Assembly: GCF_002252565.1 (NCBI RefSeq)
Contig: NZ_NPML01000004.1
Span: 1 to 64,000, forward strand
DNA: 64,000 bases
From: Petroclostridium xylanilyticum
GTDB taxonomy: Bacteria > Bacillota > Clostridia > SK-Y3
Direction of reading: 5' to 3'
Position 1 is the stretch's first letter; each line of letters begins with the position of its first letter. The position numbers were made by a program, and so were the translations under genes. Below the pieces are notes generated by a model. That model made no database searches, was not told the origin of the DNA, and saw only the letters and a list, made by a program, of their open reading frames with translations. Positions 28,712 through 39,413 of this stretch are shown piece after piece.

Positions 28712-29653
28712 ATGAATACTACGGCACAAGACGTAGTGGTTAAAAAAGTAAAGCTTTTGCCTAAAAAAAAGCTAAGCAAGTACACAGTTCATGAAGAAAG
28801 AGTCGCGTGGCTGTTTATCTTGGCACCGATACTACAGTTTTTGCTATTTGCTTCAATCCCTATGATATATTCTTTTGTGGCCAGCTTTACAGACTGGGAT
28901 GGAATGTCGAAAATGACATTTGTAGGTTTTTCAAATTATATTGAAATGTTTAAGGATATAAATTTTTACAAAGCATTATTCAATACCGTATTTTATCTGA
29001 TAGGTATCCCTATCGGCATGATATTGTCTTTGTTACTGGCTATGGCAATGAACAGAGATATCAAAGGAATTAGAATATTCAGGACAATTTATTATGTACC
29101 TGTTGTATCCTCTCTAGTGGCGATTTCCATAATATGGGGATGGATATATAATGGGGATTATGGTCTTATTAATTCTACTCTTGCAATGTTTGGAATACAA
29201 GGCCCGGCATGGTTGTTTGAGCCAGCCTTTGTAAAGCCTGCCATGATCGTCATGCTTGTATGGAAGGGTCTGGGTTCGTCTTTGCTCCTTTATCTTGCCG
29301 GACTTCAGAATATACCCGCGGACTATTATGAGGCATGTGAAATTGACGGAGCAAATGCTTTTCAAAAATTCAGGCATATTACCTTACCGCTCATTACTCC
29401 GGTAAGTTTTTACATTGTTGTAACATCGATAATCGGCGGACTTCAGATATTTACAGAAATTCAAGTGATGACGCCTAATGGGGGAACGGATTATAGCTCG
29501 GCTTCAATAGTATTTTATCTCTTCAACAAGGCTTTCCGTTCATACCAAATGGGATTTGCATCTGCTGTAGCATGGGTTTTAGGAGTAATTATTTTTATAG
29601 CTACCATAATCCAGTTTAAGAATTCCGATCGTTGGGTTAATAACATGAACTAG
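28712..29653 (+). CDS. CUT1 ABC importer permease (MalF-like)
   Basis: The 313-residue permease has six hydrophobic segments (first about 32-55) and the EAA loop YEACEIDGANAFQKFRHITL (about 208-227). It is paired with the next gene, 11 bp away. Ribosome binding site GGAGAAGGTGAG. No ATPase gene is in the operon. Confidence 0.9.
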   Translation: MNTTAQDVVVKKVKLLPKKKLSKYTVHEERVAWLFILAPILQFLLFASIPMIYSFVASFTDWDGMSKMTFVGFSNYIEMFKDINFYKALFNTVFYLIGIPIGMILSLLLAMAMNRDIKGIRIFRTIYYVPVVSSLVAISIIWGWIYNGDYGLINSTLAMFGIQGPAWLFEPAFVKPAMIVMLVWKGLGSSLLLYLAGLQNIPADYYEACEIDGANAFQKFRHITLPLITPVSFYIVVTSIIGGLQIFTEIQVMTPNGGTDYSSASIVFYLFNKAFRSYQMGFASAVAWVLGVIIFIATIIQFKNSDRWVNNMN

Positions 29654-29664
29654 GGGGGTAGAGC

Positions 29665-30531
29665 ATGGAACTTTTAAGTAAAATAACTGTTTCTAAACGT
29701 AAGACAGAACAAATTATAAATATAATGATTATTATTATCCTTTCAATTGGTGCCATCTTTATGCTCCTGCCGTTTGCATGGATGATATCAACATCGTTAA
29801 AAACAAAAGCGCAGATATTTGCAATGCCTCCGGTCTGGATACCGGATCCTATCGTCTGGACTAAATACGCAGAAGTATTCCAGAAAGGGGAGTTTGTAAA
29901 AGGCTTTTTTAACAGTGCTACCGTTGCATTTTTTGTATTGCTTTTTGGTTCATTTACCTCTTCTTTAGCGGCATTTGCATTTGCAAAACTCAGGTTCAGA
30001 CATAAGGAAAAGATATTCCTGTGCTTGCTTGGTACAATCATGCTGCCATATCCTATTGTGATGATACCGCAGTATATAATGTTTTCAAAGGTTGGATGGA
30101 TTGATACATTACTTCCAATCATAGTACCTGGTCTTTTTGGGAATGTCAGCATGATATTTTTCTTGAGGCAAAATCTTACATCAGTCTCAGATGCACTAAT
30201 TGAGGCTGCAAAGATTGACGGATGCGGTTTCTTTAGAATGTACTGGCAGATTATACTCCCGTTGATTAAAGCGGCTATCGCATCGCAGATAATTCTTTGG
30301 TTTATGTTTATATGGAATGACTATCTTGGACCCATGATATATCTATCTACGCCGGAGAAGATGACATTGCAGGTGGTTATTGCAACATTCAATGCATACT
30401 ATGCAATACAAAGCGACTATGCATTGATTATGGCAGGAGCAGTTGTGGCTATGCTCCCCACGTTGATAATCTTCTTTGCATTCCAGAAGTTCATCATAAA
30501 ATCTATTGCAATAAGCGGAATAAAAGGTTAA
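29665..30531 (+). CDS. CUT1 ABC importer permease (MalG-like)
   Basis: The 288-residue second permease has an EAA loop near residues 171-190 (LIEAAKIDGCGFFRMYWQII) and the usual C-terminal hydrophobic segment. It begins with the ATG after AGGGGGGTAGAGC and completes the importer with 27197 and 28712. The ATPase must be supplied from another locus. Confidence 0.9.
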   Translation: MELLSKITVSKRKTEQIINIMIIIILSIGAIFMLLPFAWMISTSLKTKAQIFAMPPVWIPDPIVWTKYAEVFQKGEFVKGFFNSATVAFFVLLFGSFTSSLAAFAFAKLRFRHKEKIFLCLLGTIMLPYPIVMIPQYIMFSKVGWIDTLLPIIVPGLFGNVSMIFFLRQNLTSVSDALIEAAKIDGCGFFRMYWQIILPLIKAAIASQIILWFMFIWNDYLGPMIYLSTPEKMTLQVVIATFNAYYAIQSDYALIMAGAVVAMLPTLIIFFAFQKFIIKSIAISGIKG

Positions 30532-30576
30532 TCCGGTTATGTATTGCTAAATAATTTATTTTTATGCCGGATTTTT
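30530..30576 (+). terminator. Weak terminator after the permeases
   Basis: AATCCGG (30530-30536) pairs with CCGGATT (30567-30573), followed by TTT. The 30-nt loop makes it weak, so read-through into the GH43 gene is likely. Confidence 0.4.
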
Positions 30577-30666
30577 AAGCAGAATATGATAAAGATTTAA
30601 GTGCACAAATTTAAAAATTGATGAAGGATTAAGAGCTAAGTTTACGGTTTGAGGAGATTTTAAAAT

Positions 30667-32157
30667 ATGAAAAAATCAATTCTTTTTTTAATGTTGCCAA
30701 TGTTGCTTTTGTCCGGTTGTTCCAATCAGTCTCATAATATGGGTAAAAGTACTTCAGATACTGCTGTGTTAAAGGATAAAAGCCAAAATAACGATAAAGC
30801 CGATGCAAAGGAAAAGGTATTACCGAAATACCCTTCCAAACCGCCCGAGTTAAATTTGTTTAATAGCGATGCCATCAATCATAAGGAGTTGTGGGGTACA
30901 ATGAATGGACATGATCCTGCTATATTCAAGGATGATGCCAGCGGGAAATATTATGTTTATTCTACTGATGTGGAAATTGGTTCCCACCCCAGGCCTGGGG
31001 CACAAATAAGGCGTTCAAACGATTTAATTACCTGGGAATTCGTTGGATGGGCGTTGGAAGATGGCATTCCTGAGGAAATACAAGCGTGGACAAATGCTAC
31101 AAATATTTGGGCTCCGGACATAATAAAAGCAGGCAATGAATATAGGCTTTACTGTTCTGCCTCTACTTTTGGGAGCCAGAAATCTGCGATATTCCTGGCA
31201 GTATCAAATAGCCCTGAAGGACCATTTAAATACAGGGGTATTGTTGTAAAAACCGATACTGGTGACCCTGTGAACGCAATAGATGCCAACTTGGTTGTTG
31301 AGGAGGGGACTGGTCAACAATACATGGTATACGGTTCTTTCTGGTCAGGTATTAATATATTGAAGATTGATAATGAAACAGGATTGGCAGCAGAAGAGGG
31401 TTTCGGCAAATCTATCGCACGACGTCCAAGGTCGGTTGATGGGGCTATTGAGGGTCCTTATATCAGATATAATAAGGATACAGGCTATTATTATCTGTTT
31501 GTTTCATATGGGTCTCTTTTTTCTGATTATCATATCAGGGTGGGAAGGAGTAAGAGTGTAACGGGTCCTTACGTGGATTTTAATGGGACAGAACTTACCA
31601 ACATTGAAAAAAATCCATATGAAGTAGGGGTAAAAATAGCTGGCGGCTATAAGTTTGAACAGGATTTAGGTTGGATGGCGCTAGGTCATAATTCTGTGTT
31701 AAATGACAATGGAGAATGGTTTTTGGTGCATCATGCAAGACCAGAGGGGGAACAGAATTGGCCGTACATGCAGGTTCGTAAGCTGGTATGGAGTGAGGAT
31801 GGATGGCCTCTTGTAAGCCCTGAATTGTATGCCGGAGAAAAGTTGCAGAAAATAGATCAAAGTATAATTGCCGGCACTTATGATAGAATAAAACACTTTG
31901 ACTTTATGTTGAGTGTTGTTGAACCATCTGAAAAAATGTACTTGAAACCGGATAAAACCTGTATGATAGATAGAGAAAAAGGTGAATGGTTTATCGAAGG
32001 GGATTACAGGTTGGTGATTCAAGTTGGTAACATTACCGAAAGGTATGTGATCATACCCAGTTGGGATTGGGAGAAGAAAACAACGACGCTTGTACTTACA
32101 GGAATTGATAGTGAGGGAAGGTGCATATGGGGGAAAAAGAATAACAGTGGAAACTGA
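30667..32157 (+). CDS. Surface lipoprotein GH43 arabinanase / arabinofuranosidase
   Basis: The 496-residue GH43 enzyme has a lipobox (LLLSGC, C18), a charged linker, then a five-bladed propeller with the catalytic set D83 (GHDPAIF), D151 (APDI) and E262 (EGPYIRY). A C-terminal beta domain (about 400-490) follows. The closest family pattern is endo-1,5-alpha-L-arabinanase. It is anchored outside the cell, so it supplies oligosaccharides to the importer encoded just upstream. Start ATG behind GAGGAG. Confidence 0.87.
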   Translation: MKKSILFLMLPMLLLSGCSNQSHNMGKSTSDTAVLKDKSQNNDKADAKEKVLPKYPSKPPELNLFNSDAINHKELWGTMNGHDPAIFKDDASGKYYVYSTDVEIGSHPRPGAQIRRSNDLITWEFVGWALEDGIPEEIQAWTNATNIWAPDIIKAGNEYRLYCSASTFGSQKSAIFLAVSNSPEGPFKYRGIVVKTDTGDPVNAIDANLVVEEGTGQQYMVYGSFWSGINILKIDNETGLAAEEGFGKSIARRPRSVDGAIEGPYIRYNKDTGYYYLFVSYGSLFSDYHIRVGRSKSVTGPYVDFNGTELTNIEKNPYEVGVKIAGGYKFEQDLGWMALGHNSVLNDNGEWFLVHHARPEGEQNWPYMQVRKLVWSEDGWPLVSPELYAGEKLQKIDQSIIAGTYDRIKHFDFMLSVVEPSEKMYLKPDKTCMIDREKGEWFIEGDYRLVIQVGNITERYVIIPSWDWEKKTTTLVLTGIDSEGRCIWGKKNNSGN

Positions 32158-32235
32158 TGCACTGCCTAATTTATGACAATAGCAGGAAATCATCATTAAC
32201 TTGGATCTAGATATAGAAAGGATGTTATTATTTAT

Positions 32236-33732
32236 ATGAAGCAAGCAAAATACATACTTGATAAGGACTATAAGATAGGAACGGTAGATCCTCACTTGTT
32301 CGGATCATTTATTGAGCATCTCGGGAGAGCTGTATATACGGGTATATATGAACCGGGTCATCCTATGGCTGATGAACAGGGTTTCAGAAAGGATGTTTTG
32401 GAGCTTGTCAAGGATTTGCAGGTTTCTATTGTGCGGTATCCCGGAGGGAATTTTGTTTCGGGATACAACTGGACTGACGGTATTGGTCCTGTGAAAGATA
32501 GGCCAAGACGTCTTGAACTTGCGTGGAGGTCTATTGAAACAAATGAGATCGGTATTGACGAATTTGCTGATTGGGCTAAAAAAGCCAATACCCAAGTTAT
32601 GGCTGCGGTAAATTTAGGTACAGGAACACCGGCCGAAGCAGGATACATGGTTGAATACTGTAATCATCCTTCAGGTACATACTGGAGTGACCTTAGAAGA
32701 AAAAATGGACATGAGCAGCCTCACAATATTAAAGTTTGGTGCTTGGGAAATGAAATGGATGGCCCATGGCAGATATGTCATTTATCTGCTGAAGATTATG
32801 GTAAGAAAGCCCTCGAAGCAGCTAAAATCATGAAATGGATAGATCCTAATATTGAATTGGTTGCTTGTGGAAGTTCAACTTCCTTTATGCCTACATTCCC
32901 TGAATGGGACAGAATTGTACTGGAGCATGTTTATGACCATGTGGACTATATTTCGCTCCACAGGTATTATGAGAATGATAACGATATTGGCGATTTTCTG
33001 GGCTCTTTTGCGGATATGGATAATTTCATACATACCATCATATCAACAGCCGATTATGTAAAAGCCAAAAAGCGCAGTAAGAAAAACTTGATGCTGTCTT
33101 TTGATGAGTGGAATGTATGGTATCAGAAAAAGGTAAAACTCATGCCATGGGAAATAGCTCCACCGCTTCTTGAGGATATATATACCTTGTTGGACGCTTT
33201 AGTGTTCGGAGGTTTGCTATGTACTCTTGTTAAAAATGCAGATAGGGTTAAGATGGCCTGCCTGGCGCAACTGGTCAATGTAATTGCTCCAATTTATACC
33301 CAGAAGGGCGGAGGGGTTATCAAACAGGCAATTTATTATCCTTTCCAGCAGGTATCAACTTTTGGACGGGGTGAAGTCCTTAGACCTCTGGTATCCTGTC
33401 CGACATATGAGACAAAATCCTACGGTGAGGTCCCGATTATGCAGTCTGTGGCAACATTCAACAGGGAAGATGGAAGCATAAGTGTATTTATCCTAAATTG
33501 CGACCAGAGTGACGATGTAGAAGTTACTATGGATTTCAGGTCTTTCGGAAGTGTACAGCCTATCGAACACATTGTATTGGATGGACCGGACTTATTTGCT
33601 TCAAATAGTTTCGATGAACCTGAAAAAGTTAAACCGAGAAATGCATGTTTGTCTGCAGGCCAGGGAGGAGTATTCAACATTACCTTGCCAAAATTATCAT
33701 GGAATATGTTAAGGTTTTCCTGTGAAAAATAA
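32236..33732 (+). CDS. abfA: Alpha-L-arabinofuranosidase, GH51 (first)
   Basis: The 498-residue intracellular GH51 enzyme has acid/base E173 (LGNEMDGPW) and nucleophile E291 (SFDEWNVWY). The N-terminal HLFGSFIEHLGR motif and a C-terminal beta domain complete the family layout. It removes terminal arabinofuranosyl groups from arabino- or arabinoxylo-oligosaccharides after import. It lies 78 bp after the GH43 gene. Confidence 0.93.
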   Translation: MKQAKYILDKDYKIGTVDPHLFGSFIEHLGRAVYTGIYEPGHPMADEQGFRKDVLELVKDLQVSIVRYPGGNFVSGYNWTDGIGPVKDRPRRLELAWRSIETNEIGIDEFADWAKKANTQVMAAVNLGTGTPAEAGYMVEYCNHPSGTYWSDLRRKNGHEQPHNIKVWCLGNEMDGPWQICHLSAEDYGKKALEAAKIMKWIDPNIELVACGSSTSFMPTFPEWDRIVLEHVYDHVDYISLHRYYENDNDIGDFLGSFADMDNFIHTIISTADYVKAKKRSKKNLMLSFDEWNVWYQKKVKLMPWEIAPPLLEDIYTLLDALVFGGLLCTLVKNADRVKMACLAQLVNVIAPIYTQKGGGVIKQAIYYPFQQVSTFGRGEVLRPLVSCPTYETKSYGEVPIMQSVATFNREDGSISVFILNCDQSDDVEVTMDFRSFGSVQPIEHIVLDGPDLFASNSFDEPEKVKPRNACLSAGQGGVFNITLPKLSWNMLRFSCEK

Positions 33733-33849
33733 ACACACCTCCGGCAAAACATGGAATATATGATGCGACTTGCCCCAATGTAACATATTAAGTGTATTTT
33801 ATATACTTAAAGAATGAACAGTGGGACTATGAAAGAGAGGAGAAAATAT

Positions 33850-35328
33850 ATGGCTAATATGATAATTAATGCAGACATTCAAAAAGGTATAATCAATAAA
33901 AATATTTACGGTCATTTTTCAGAACATCTCGGAAGGTGCATATATGAGGGGATTTGGGTTGGTGAGGACTCACCAATCCCCAATACCCGTGGGATAAGAA
34001 ACGATGTAGTTGAGGCACTGAAGAATATAAATATTCCTGTGCTGCGCTGGCCGGGAGGGTGCTTTGCTGATGAGTATCACTGGAAGGACGGAGTTGGGCC
34101 TAAGGAAAGCAGGAAAAGAATGATAAATACACACTGGGGTGGAGTAATTGAGAACAACCACTTTGGTACCCATGAATTTTTGGAATTATGCGATATGCTT
34201 GGCTGCGAGCCTTACATATGTGGTAATGTCGGAAGCGGTACAGTACAGGAAATGCAGGAGTGGGTGGAATATATCACATTTGATGGTGAATCCCCAATGG
34301 CAAACTGGCGCAGACAAAACGGCAGGGAAAACCCCTGGACTTTGAAATACTTTGGCGTAGGAAATGAAAACTGGGGTTGCGGTGGAAATATGCGCCCTGA
34401 ATATTATGCCGATGTATACCGCCGTTATCAGACCTATGTGCGCAATTACGGAAAAAATAAAGTATACAAAATTGCGTGCGGACCTAATACGGCAGATTAT
34501 CACTGGACTGAAGTATTGATGCGAGAGGCTTGTAGTTTTATGGATGGTCTTAGTCTACATTATTATACTGTTCCGGGAGATAGTTGGCATAATAAAGGTT
34601 CTGCTACTAATTTCACTGAACAGGATTGGTTTAAAACAATGAAGAAAACGTTATTTATGGAAGAACTGATAACCAAACATTCTACCATAATGGACCGTTA
34701 TGATCCCCAAAAGCGTGTTGGGCTCATAGTTGATGAATGGGGTACATGGTATGATGTGGAACCGGGGACCAATCCGGGATTCCTTTATCAGCAGAACACC
34801 CTCCGTGATGCACTGGTAGCAGGTATAAACCTAAATATCTTCAATAATCATTGTGACCGCGTACAGATGGCAAACATTGCACAGACGGTAAATGTACTGC
34901 AGGCTGTTATTTTGACTGAAGGGGAGAAGATGGTTTTAACACCAACCTATCATGTGTTTGAAATGTATAAGGTTCACCAGGGGGCAATATTACTGGCCTC
35001 GGTAATGGAATGCGAGGATTATGAATATGATGGTGAAAAAATATCACAATTAAGCGTATCGGCATCCAAAAACTCGGAGGGAAAAATTCATATAACGTTG
35101 TGCAATCTCAATCCAAAGGAGGTAGCTGAACTGAATTGTGAACTGCGTGGTGTCAATGCTTCCAGGATATCAGGCAGAGTACTTACAGCGCCGTCCATGA
35201 ATACCCATAACACTTTTGACAACCCTGACCAGGTTAAACCTGCAGATTTTAAAGCAATTTATATGAATGAAAAAGGTTTTTTTGCAACGCTGTTGCCAAT
35301 GTCAGTAACAGTGTTAACTATAGAATAA
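33850..35328 (+). CDS. Alpha-L-arabinofuranosidase, GH51 (second)
   Basis: The 492-residue GH51 paralogue has acid/base E173 ([11 protein letters not shown]) and nucleophile E296 (IVDEWGTWY). The sequence around both sites differs clearly from the first copy (GNENWG against GNEMDG), so this is an older subfamily split, not a recent duplication, and linkage preference probably differs. The ATG at 33850 follows GAGAGGAG; an in-frame ATG at 33814 has no site. Confidence 0.92.
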   Translation: MANMIINADIQKGIINKNIYGHFSEHLGRCIYEGIWVGEDSPIPNTRGIRNDVVEALKNINIPVLRWPGGCFADEYHWKDGVGPKESRKRMINTHWGGVIENNHFGTHEFLELCDMLGCEPYICGNVGSGTVQEMQEWVEYITFDGESPMANWRRQNGRENPWTLKYFGVGNENWGCGGNMRPEYYADVYRRYQTYVRNYGKNKVYKIACGPNTADYHWTEVLMREACSFMDGLSLHYYTVPGDSWHNKGSATNFTEQDWFKTMKKTLFMEELITKHSTIMDRYDPQKRVGLIVDEWGTWYDVEPGTNPGFLYQQNTLRDALVAGINLNIFNNHCDRVQMANIAQTVNVLQAVILTEGEKMVLTPTYHVFEMYKVHQGAILLASVMECEDYEYDGEKISQLSVSASKNSEGKIHITLCNLNPKEVAELNCELRGVNASRISGRVLTAPSMNTHNTFDNPDQVKPADFKAIYMNEKGFFATLLPMSVTVLTIE

Positions 35329-35353
35329 AAGGTATAGGCATAACAGGCTAACT

Positions 35354-35620
35354 ATGAGTGAACGGAATGAGTGTAAAGGTTGTTCAGTTTCGGTAAAGGT
35401 TTCTTTTGATGAGATAAAGGCTAGAATGAGTGAATACATGATAATGCTTGATGGTGATGACTGTGTGCCGGATAATATCTATCAGAGACGGCTAAGTGAA
35501 TGCAATAGCTGTCCTGGCCTTTATTACGGGACTACCTGCCGCTATTGCGGGTGTTTTGTACAAATGCGGGCAAAAAGAAAGGACAGGAACTGTCCCTATC
35601 CCGGGAAGAGTAAGTGGTAA
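35354..35620 (+). CDS. Small cysteine-rich protein (DUF6171-like)
   Basis: The 88-residue protein has CKGC near the start and CNSC, CRYCGC and a further Cys near the end, consistent with a metal-binding ribbon. This looks like the DUF6171 family, short clostridial proteins of unknown role. It starts 25 bp after the GH51 gene and ends before the operon terminator, so it is probably the last gene of the arabinan transcript, although the ribosome binding site is poor. Confidence 0.7.
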   Translation: MSERNECKGCSVSVKVSFDEIKARMSEYMIMLDGDDCVPDNIYQRRLSECNSCPGLYYGTTCRYCGCFVQMRAKRKDRNCPYPGKSKW

Positions 35621-35647
35621 ATTAGCTGTAATTGATTTTTAATCATT

Positions 35648-35686
35648 GCAGGTAAATGCACTTGAGCATTTACCTGCTTCTTTTTT
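35648..35686 (+). terminator. Terminator of the arabinan operon
   Basis: GCAGGTAAATGC (35648-35659) and GCATTTACCTGC (35666-35677) pair perfectly around 6 nt, followed by TTCTTTTTT. Confidence 0.92.
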
Positions 35687-35701
35687 GACAACAAAATCGT
35701 T

Positions 35702-35830
35702 TCACTCAAAAATACTCAAAAACGCACTGGTATCCGTAAAATCTTCAAACACATAATCAGCCCCACAGTCCAGCAGTTGTGAGGTTGTATATTCCCATAT
35801 ACAATGGATTATACAGGATGTGGTTTGATA
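35702..35830 (-). pseudogene. 3' remnant of a HAD-type hydrolase gene
   Basis: On the minus strand, ending at the TGA at 35702-35704, an open stretch reads WEYTTSQLLDCGADYVFEDF, then TDTSAFLSIFE. This is the C-terminal end of HAD subfamily-IA phosphatases (GYxxxxxLxxxGADYVxxDxxxL). No start codon, nucleophile Asp or cap domain is present. Open reading can be followed to about 35830. The rest of the 366-bp gap to gatC holds the operon terminator (before) and the gatC promoter (after). Confidence 0.55.
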
Positions 35831-35877
35831 AAAAATTGTAAACTTATGCTTGACACAAACTTTTTCTTGTATAAACG

Positions 35878-35906
35878 TTGAATAGTGGAAAATCGTAATG
35901 TATAAT
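35878..35906 (+). promoter_or_regulatory. Promoter of gatCAB
   Basis: TTGAAT (35878-35883), a 17-bp spacer and TATAAT (35901-35906) lie 80 bp before gatC. Confidence 0.65.
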
Positions 35907-35986
35907 TATTAATTATTAAAGATTAAAACATTGAAAATCATTGTATAACGCTGGATTCTAAAAATAATAGTAAAGGATGTGAGAAG

Positions 35987-36274
35987 ATGAAGATCACAAA
36001 AGAGCAGGTAGAGCATGTAGCCAATCTTGCACGGTTAAATTTAACTGAAGACGAGAAAGAAAGATTAACAGGTGAAATGGAAAATATTATTGCTTTTGCG
36101 GACAAGCTAAATGAACTTGATACTTCTGGAGTGGAACCTACAGCTCATGCAATACCCATTCAAAATGTTTTTAGAGAAGATATTGTTGGACCTTCTTATG
36201 ACAGGGAAAAGATTCTGGCAAATGCACCATCCCGGGAAGATGGATGTTTTAAAGTTCCTAAGATAGTAGAATAG
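35987..36274 (+). CDS. gatC: Asp/Glu-tRNA amidotransferase subunit C
   Basis: The 95-residue GatC (VEHVANLARLNLTEDE start, TAHAIPIQNVFREDI in the middle) wraps around GatA and stabilises the GatCAB complex, which converts Glu-tRNA-Gln and Asp-tRNA-Asn to the amidated forms. First gene of a three-gene operon. Confidence 0.96.
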   Translation: MKITKEQVEHVANLARLNLTEDEKERLTGEMENIIAFADKLNELDTSGVEPTAHAIPIQNVFREDIVGPSYDREKILANAPSREDGCFKVPKIVE

Positions 36275-36295
36275 ACAAAAGGAGTGTGAGATGAT

Positions 36296-37756
36296 TTGGA
36301 ACTATATAAATTAACTGCCCATGAGTTAAGGGATTTACTGAGAAAAAAAGAAGTCAGTTCTGTTGAGATTACAAAGTCTATCTTAGATAGAATTAGTGAG
36401 ATAGATTCCCAAGTACAAAGTTATATCACTGTTACCGGAGATGAGGCTGTCAAACGTGCACAGGAGATAGACGATAAAATTAGTGCAGGGGAACAGTTAA
36501 GTGATTTAGCCGGAATTCCTATGGCATTAAAGGACAATATATGTACTGAAAATGTCCTAACTACCTGTGCATCCAAGATGCTTTATAATTTTGTTCCGCC
36601 TTACAATGCAACTGTAACAAAGAAACTCAACGAGGCTGGAGCAGTGCTGGTTGGTAAGTTAAACATGGATGAATTTGCAATGGGTTCATCTACCGAAAAT
36701 TCACATTTTAAGAAAACAAAAAATCCTTATGATTTAGATAGAGTACCTGGAGGTTCCAGTGGTGGGTCGGCAGCAGCGGTTTCAGCTGATGAAGCAATAT
36801 TTGCTTTAGGTTCAGACACCGGAGGCTCTATCAGACAACCTGCGGCTTTCTGCGGTGTAGTTGGGATGAAACCTACCTATGGAACGGTTTCAAGATTCGG
36901 TTTGGTTGCCTTTGCTTCATCATTGGATCAAATAGGACCATTGACCAAGGACGTAACCGATTGCGCATTAGTACTTAATGCGATTACCGGCCATGATCCG
37001 ATGGATTCAACTTCTGTAAATATTGATTATCCTGATTATACAAAAGCCTTGGTTAATGATGTGAAAGGCTTAAAAATAGGTGTTCCTAAGGAATACATAG
37101 GAGAAGGCATCAACGCTGAAGTTAGAGATTCAGTTTTAAAATCAATTGAAGTCTTAAAGGACCTGGGAGCAGAATATGAAGAATTCTCACTTCCTATTAC
37201 TGAGTATGCTTTACCTGCCTACTATCTTATTTCTTCAGCAGAAGCCAGTTCCAACCTCGCCAGATATGATGGTATCAAATATGGCTATAGAGCAGAAAAA
37301 TTTAAGGATTTACTAGATTTGTATAAGCAAACCCGGAGTGAAGGTTTTGGAAAAGAAGTTAAAAGAAGAATCATGTTGGGAACCTATGCATTGAGTTCCG
37401 GCTATTATGATGCATATTACAAGAAGGCACAACAGGTAAGAACCCTCATTATGAAAAGCTTTGATGACGCTTTTAACAAATATGATGTTATCATTACACC
37501 AACAACTCCTACAACTGCATTTAAGTTTGGAGAAAAATCCGAAGATCCATTAGAAATGTATGCTGCCGATATATGCACTGTTTCTGTAAACATAGCCGGG
37601 CTTCCAGGATTGGTCATTCCCTGCGGTTTCGACAGCCAGGGACTGCCAGTTGGCATGCAGCTGATTGGAAAAGCTTTTGATGAGCCAACCTTGCTGCGTG
37701 CGGCTTATACTTTTGAACAAAATACAGAATATCATAAGGTTAGGCCAAAGCTATAA
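36296..37756 (+). CDS. gatA: Asp/Glu-tRNA amidotransferase subunit A
   Basis: The 486-residue amidase supplies ammonia from glutamine. The Ser-cisSer-Lys triad is visible in MALKDN (Lys), [11 protein letters not shown] and [13 protein letters not shown]. Starts with TTG at 36296 behind AAAGGAG, 21 bp after gatC. Confidence 0.96.
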   Translation: MELYKLTAHELRDLLRKKEVSSVEITKSILDRISEIDSQVQSYITVTGDEAVKRAQEIDDKISAGEQLSDLAGIPMALKDNICTENVLTTCASKMLYNFVPPYNATVTKKLNEAGAVLVGKLNMDEFAMGSSTENSHFKKTKNPYDLDRVPGGSSGGSAAAVSADEAIFALGSDTGGSIRQPAAFCGVVGMKPTYGTVSRFGLVAFASSLDQIGPLTKDVTDCALVLNAITGHDPMDSTSVNIDYPDYTKALVNDVKGLKIGVPKEYIGEGINAEVRDSVLKSIEVLKDLGAEYEEFSLPITEYALPAYYLISSAEASSNLARYDGIKYGYRAEKFKDLLDLYKQTRSEGFGKEVKRRIMLGTYALSSGYYDAYYKKAQQVRTLIMKSFDDAFNKYDVIITPTTPTTAFKFGEKSEDPLEMYAADICTVSVNIAGLPGLVIPCGFDSQGLPVGMQLIGKAFDEPTLLRAAYTFEQNTEYHKVRPKL

Positions 37757-37833
37757 GAATTGACAATTGAGAATTGTTTTTATAGATGGAAGTTGATAAA
37801 GGTAAGCTGACATTAATTAAAGAGGTGATAATA

Positions 37834-39267
37834 TTGAATTACGAAACAGTGATAGGGCTTGAGGTTCATGCTGAACTTTCAACCAAGACTAAAATATATT
37901 GTGATTGTACTACCGAATTTGGTGGAGAGGTGAATACGCATTGCTGTCCCATTTGTACAGGAATGCCGGGAGTATTGCCTGTTTTAAATAAGAAGGTAGT
38001 GGATTATGCTATCAAAGCCGGGCTGGCTACTAATTGTGAGATTACTGCTTTTGGTAAACAGGATAGAAAGAACTATTTTTATCCGGATCTCCCTAAAGCA
38101 TACCAGATCTCCCAGTATGATTTACCGATTTGTAAAAATGGATATGTAGATATTGAAGTGGATGGTCGGAAAAAGAGGATAGGGATTACAAGAATACACA
38201 TCGAAGAAGATGCCGGCAAATTAATGCATGATGAATGGGGAACGGGTTCATTGATAGATTACAACCGTTGCGGTGTACCCCTTATTGAGATTGTTACGGA
38301 GCCGGACATGAGGACGGCGGAAGAAGCAAGAGTTTTCCTTGAAACACTGAAGTCCATCTTGCAATATATTGATGTATCCGATTGCAAAATGCAGGAAGGT
38401 TCGCTGCGATGTGACATCAACCTTTCTGTGAGGCCGGTTGGACAGAAGGAATTTGGTACCAGAACAGAAATGAAAAACGTTAACTCTTTCAGGGCTGCTG
38501 TCCGTGCGATGGAATATGAGGCTAAAAGGCAGATTGAAGTGATAGAGTCCGGCGGACAGGTGGAGCAGGAAACACGCCGCTGGGATGATGTAAAAGGCGT
38601 AAGTTATGCAATGCGAAGTAAGGAAGAAGCTCATGATTATAGGTATTTTCCAGAACCGGACCTGGTACCTATCGTTATTGATGAGGAATGGATAGAAGAA
38701 ATCAGAAAAACTATTCCTGAACTGCCTAATGCAAAGAGGGGACGTTATGTACAGGAATATTGCTTGCCTGAATATGATGCAGCAATCATTACGTCTTCCA
38801 AGACCTTAGCTCAGTTTTTTGAACAATGTGTTGGTCAAGGGGCTAATCCCAAAACCGTTAGCAACTGGTTTATGGGAGACCTAATGAGAATTTTAAAAGA
38901 CAGGGATATGGAGCCTGAGGAAATTCCTTTTCCGGCCGAACATATTGCAAAATTAATTGCTTTAATTGAAAAAGGAACTATCAGTGGTACCATTGCAAAG
39001 AAAGTTTTAGAATCTATGTTTGAAGAAGTAAAAGACCCTGAGGTTATTGTAAAAGAAAAAGGACTGGTCCAAATCAGTGATGAATCCCAGTTGGCTGAGA
39101 TTGTGAAGAAAGTATTGGAGGATAATCCTCAATCTGTAGCAGATTATAAAGCCGGAAAAGAAAAAGCGCTGGGCTTCCTGGTAGGACAGGCGATGAAAGC
39201 GAGCCGTGGAAAAGCAAATCCTCAAATGCTGAATAAGATGTTAAAAGAAATGCTGGATGTAGAATAG
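37834..39267 (+). CDS. gatB: Asp/Glu-tRNA amidotransferase subunit B
   Basis: The 477-residue protein starts with TTG at 37834 ([14 protein letters not shown]), behind AGAGGTGAT. A longer frame from 37786 would add 16 residues not seen in the family. It has the tRNA-dependent kinase/transamidase core, with the zinc-site cysteines CDCTTEF and HCCPICTG, plus the C-terminal helical and YqeY-like tail. Last gene of gatCAB. Confidence 0.96.
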   Translation: MNYETVIGLEVHAELSTKTKIYCDCTTEFGGEVNTHCCPICTGMPGVLPVLNKKVVDYAIKAGLATNCEITAFGKQDRKNYFYPDLPKAYQISQYDLPICKNGYVDIEVDGRKKRIGITRIHIEEDAGKLMHDEWGTGSLIDYNRCGVPLIEIVTEPDMRTAEEARVFLETLKSILQYIDVSDCKMQEGSLRCDINLSVRPVGQKEFGTRTEMKNVNSFRAAVRAMEYEAKRQIEVIESGGQVEQETRRWDDVKGVSYAMRSKEEAHDYRYFPEPDLVPIVIDEEWIEEIRKTIPELPNAKRGRYVQEYCLPEYDAAIITSSKTLAQFFEQCVGQGANPKTVSNWFMGDLMRILKDRDMEPEEIPFPAEHIAKLIALIEKGTISGTIAKKVLESMFEEVKDPEVIVKEKGLVQISDESQLAEIVKKVLEDNPQSVADYKAGKEKALGFLVGQAMKASRGKANPQMLNKMLKEMLDVE

Positions 39268-39347
39268 TGGGGAGTAAAATCCACGCAATCGCAGTTCAAG
39301 AGATTTTCATCATTATTTGTGATCTGTTGAGGAAAGTCATAGCGGAT

Positions 39348-39412
39348 AATAGAAATGAGACATGGAGAATTTGTAATTAAGCTGAATTATATCCCCATGT
39401 CTCATTTCTATT
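39348..39412. terminator. Hairpin between convergent gatB and M20 genes
   Basis: AATAGAAATGAGACATGG (39348-39365) and CCATGTCTCATTTCTATT (39395-39412) pair perfectly over 18 bp with a 29-nt loop. Location between convergent genes suggests a two-way transcription stop, but no T-run follows on either strand. Confidence 0.5.
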
Positions 39413-39413
39413 A

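Noticed and set aside
37786-37833. Longer start for gatB
   Set aside because: The extension is not part of the GatB family and a good ribosome binding site (AGAGGTGAT) precedes the TTG at 37834.
39348-39412. Relation of the GAGACAT hairpin to the GAGACATAGGGACAT motif upstream of both sigK copies
   Set aside because: Shared bases are limited to a short GAGACAT core; too short to call homologous.
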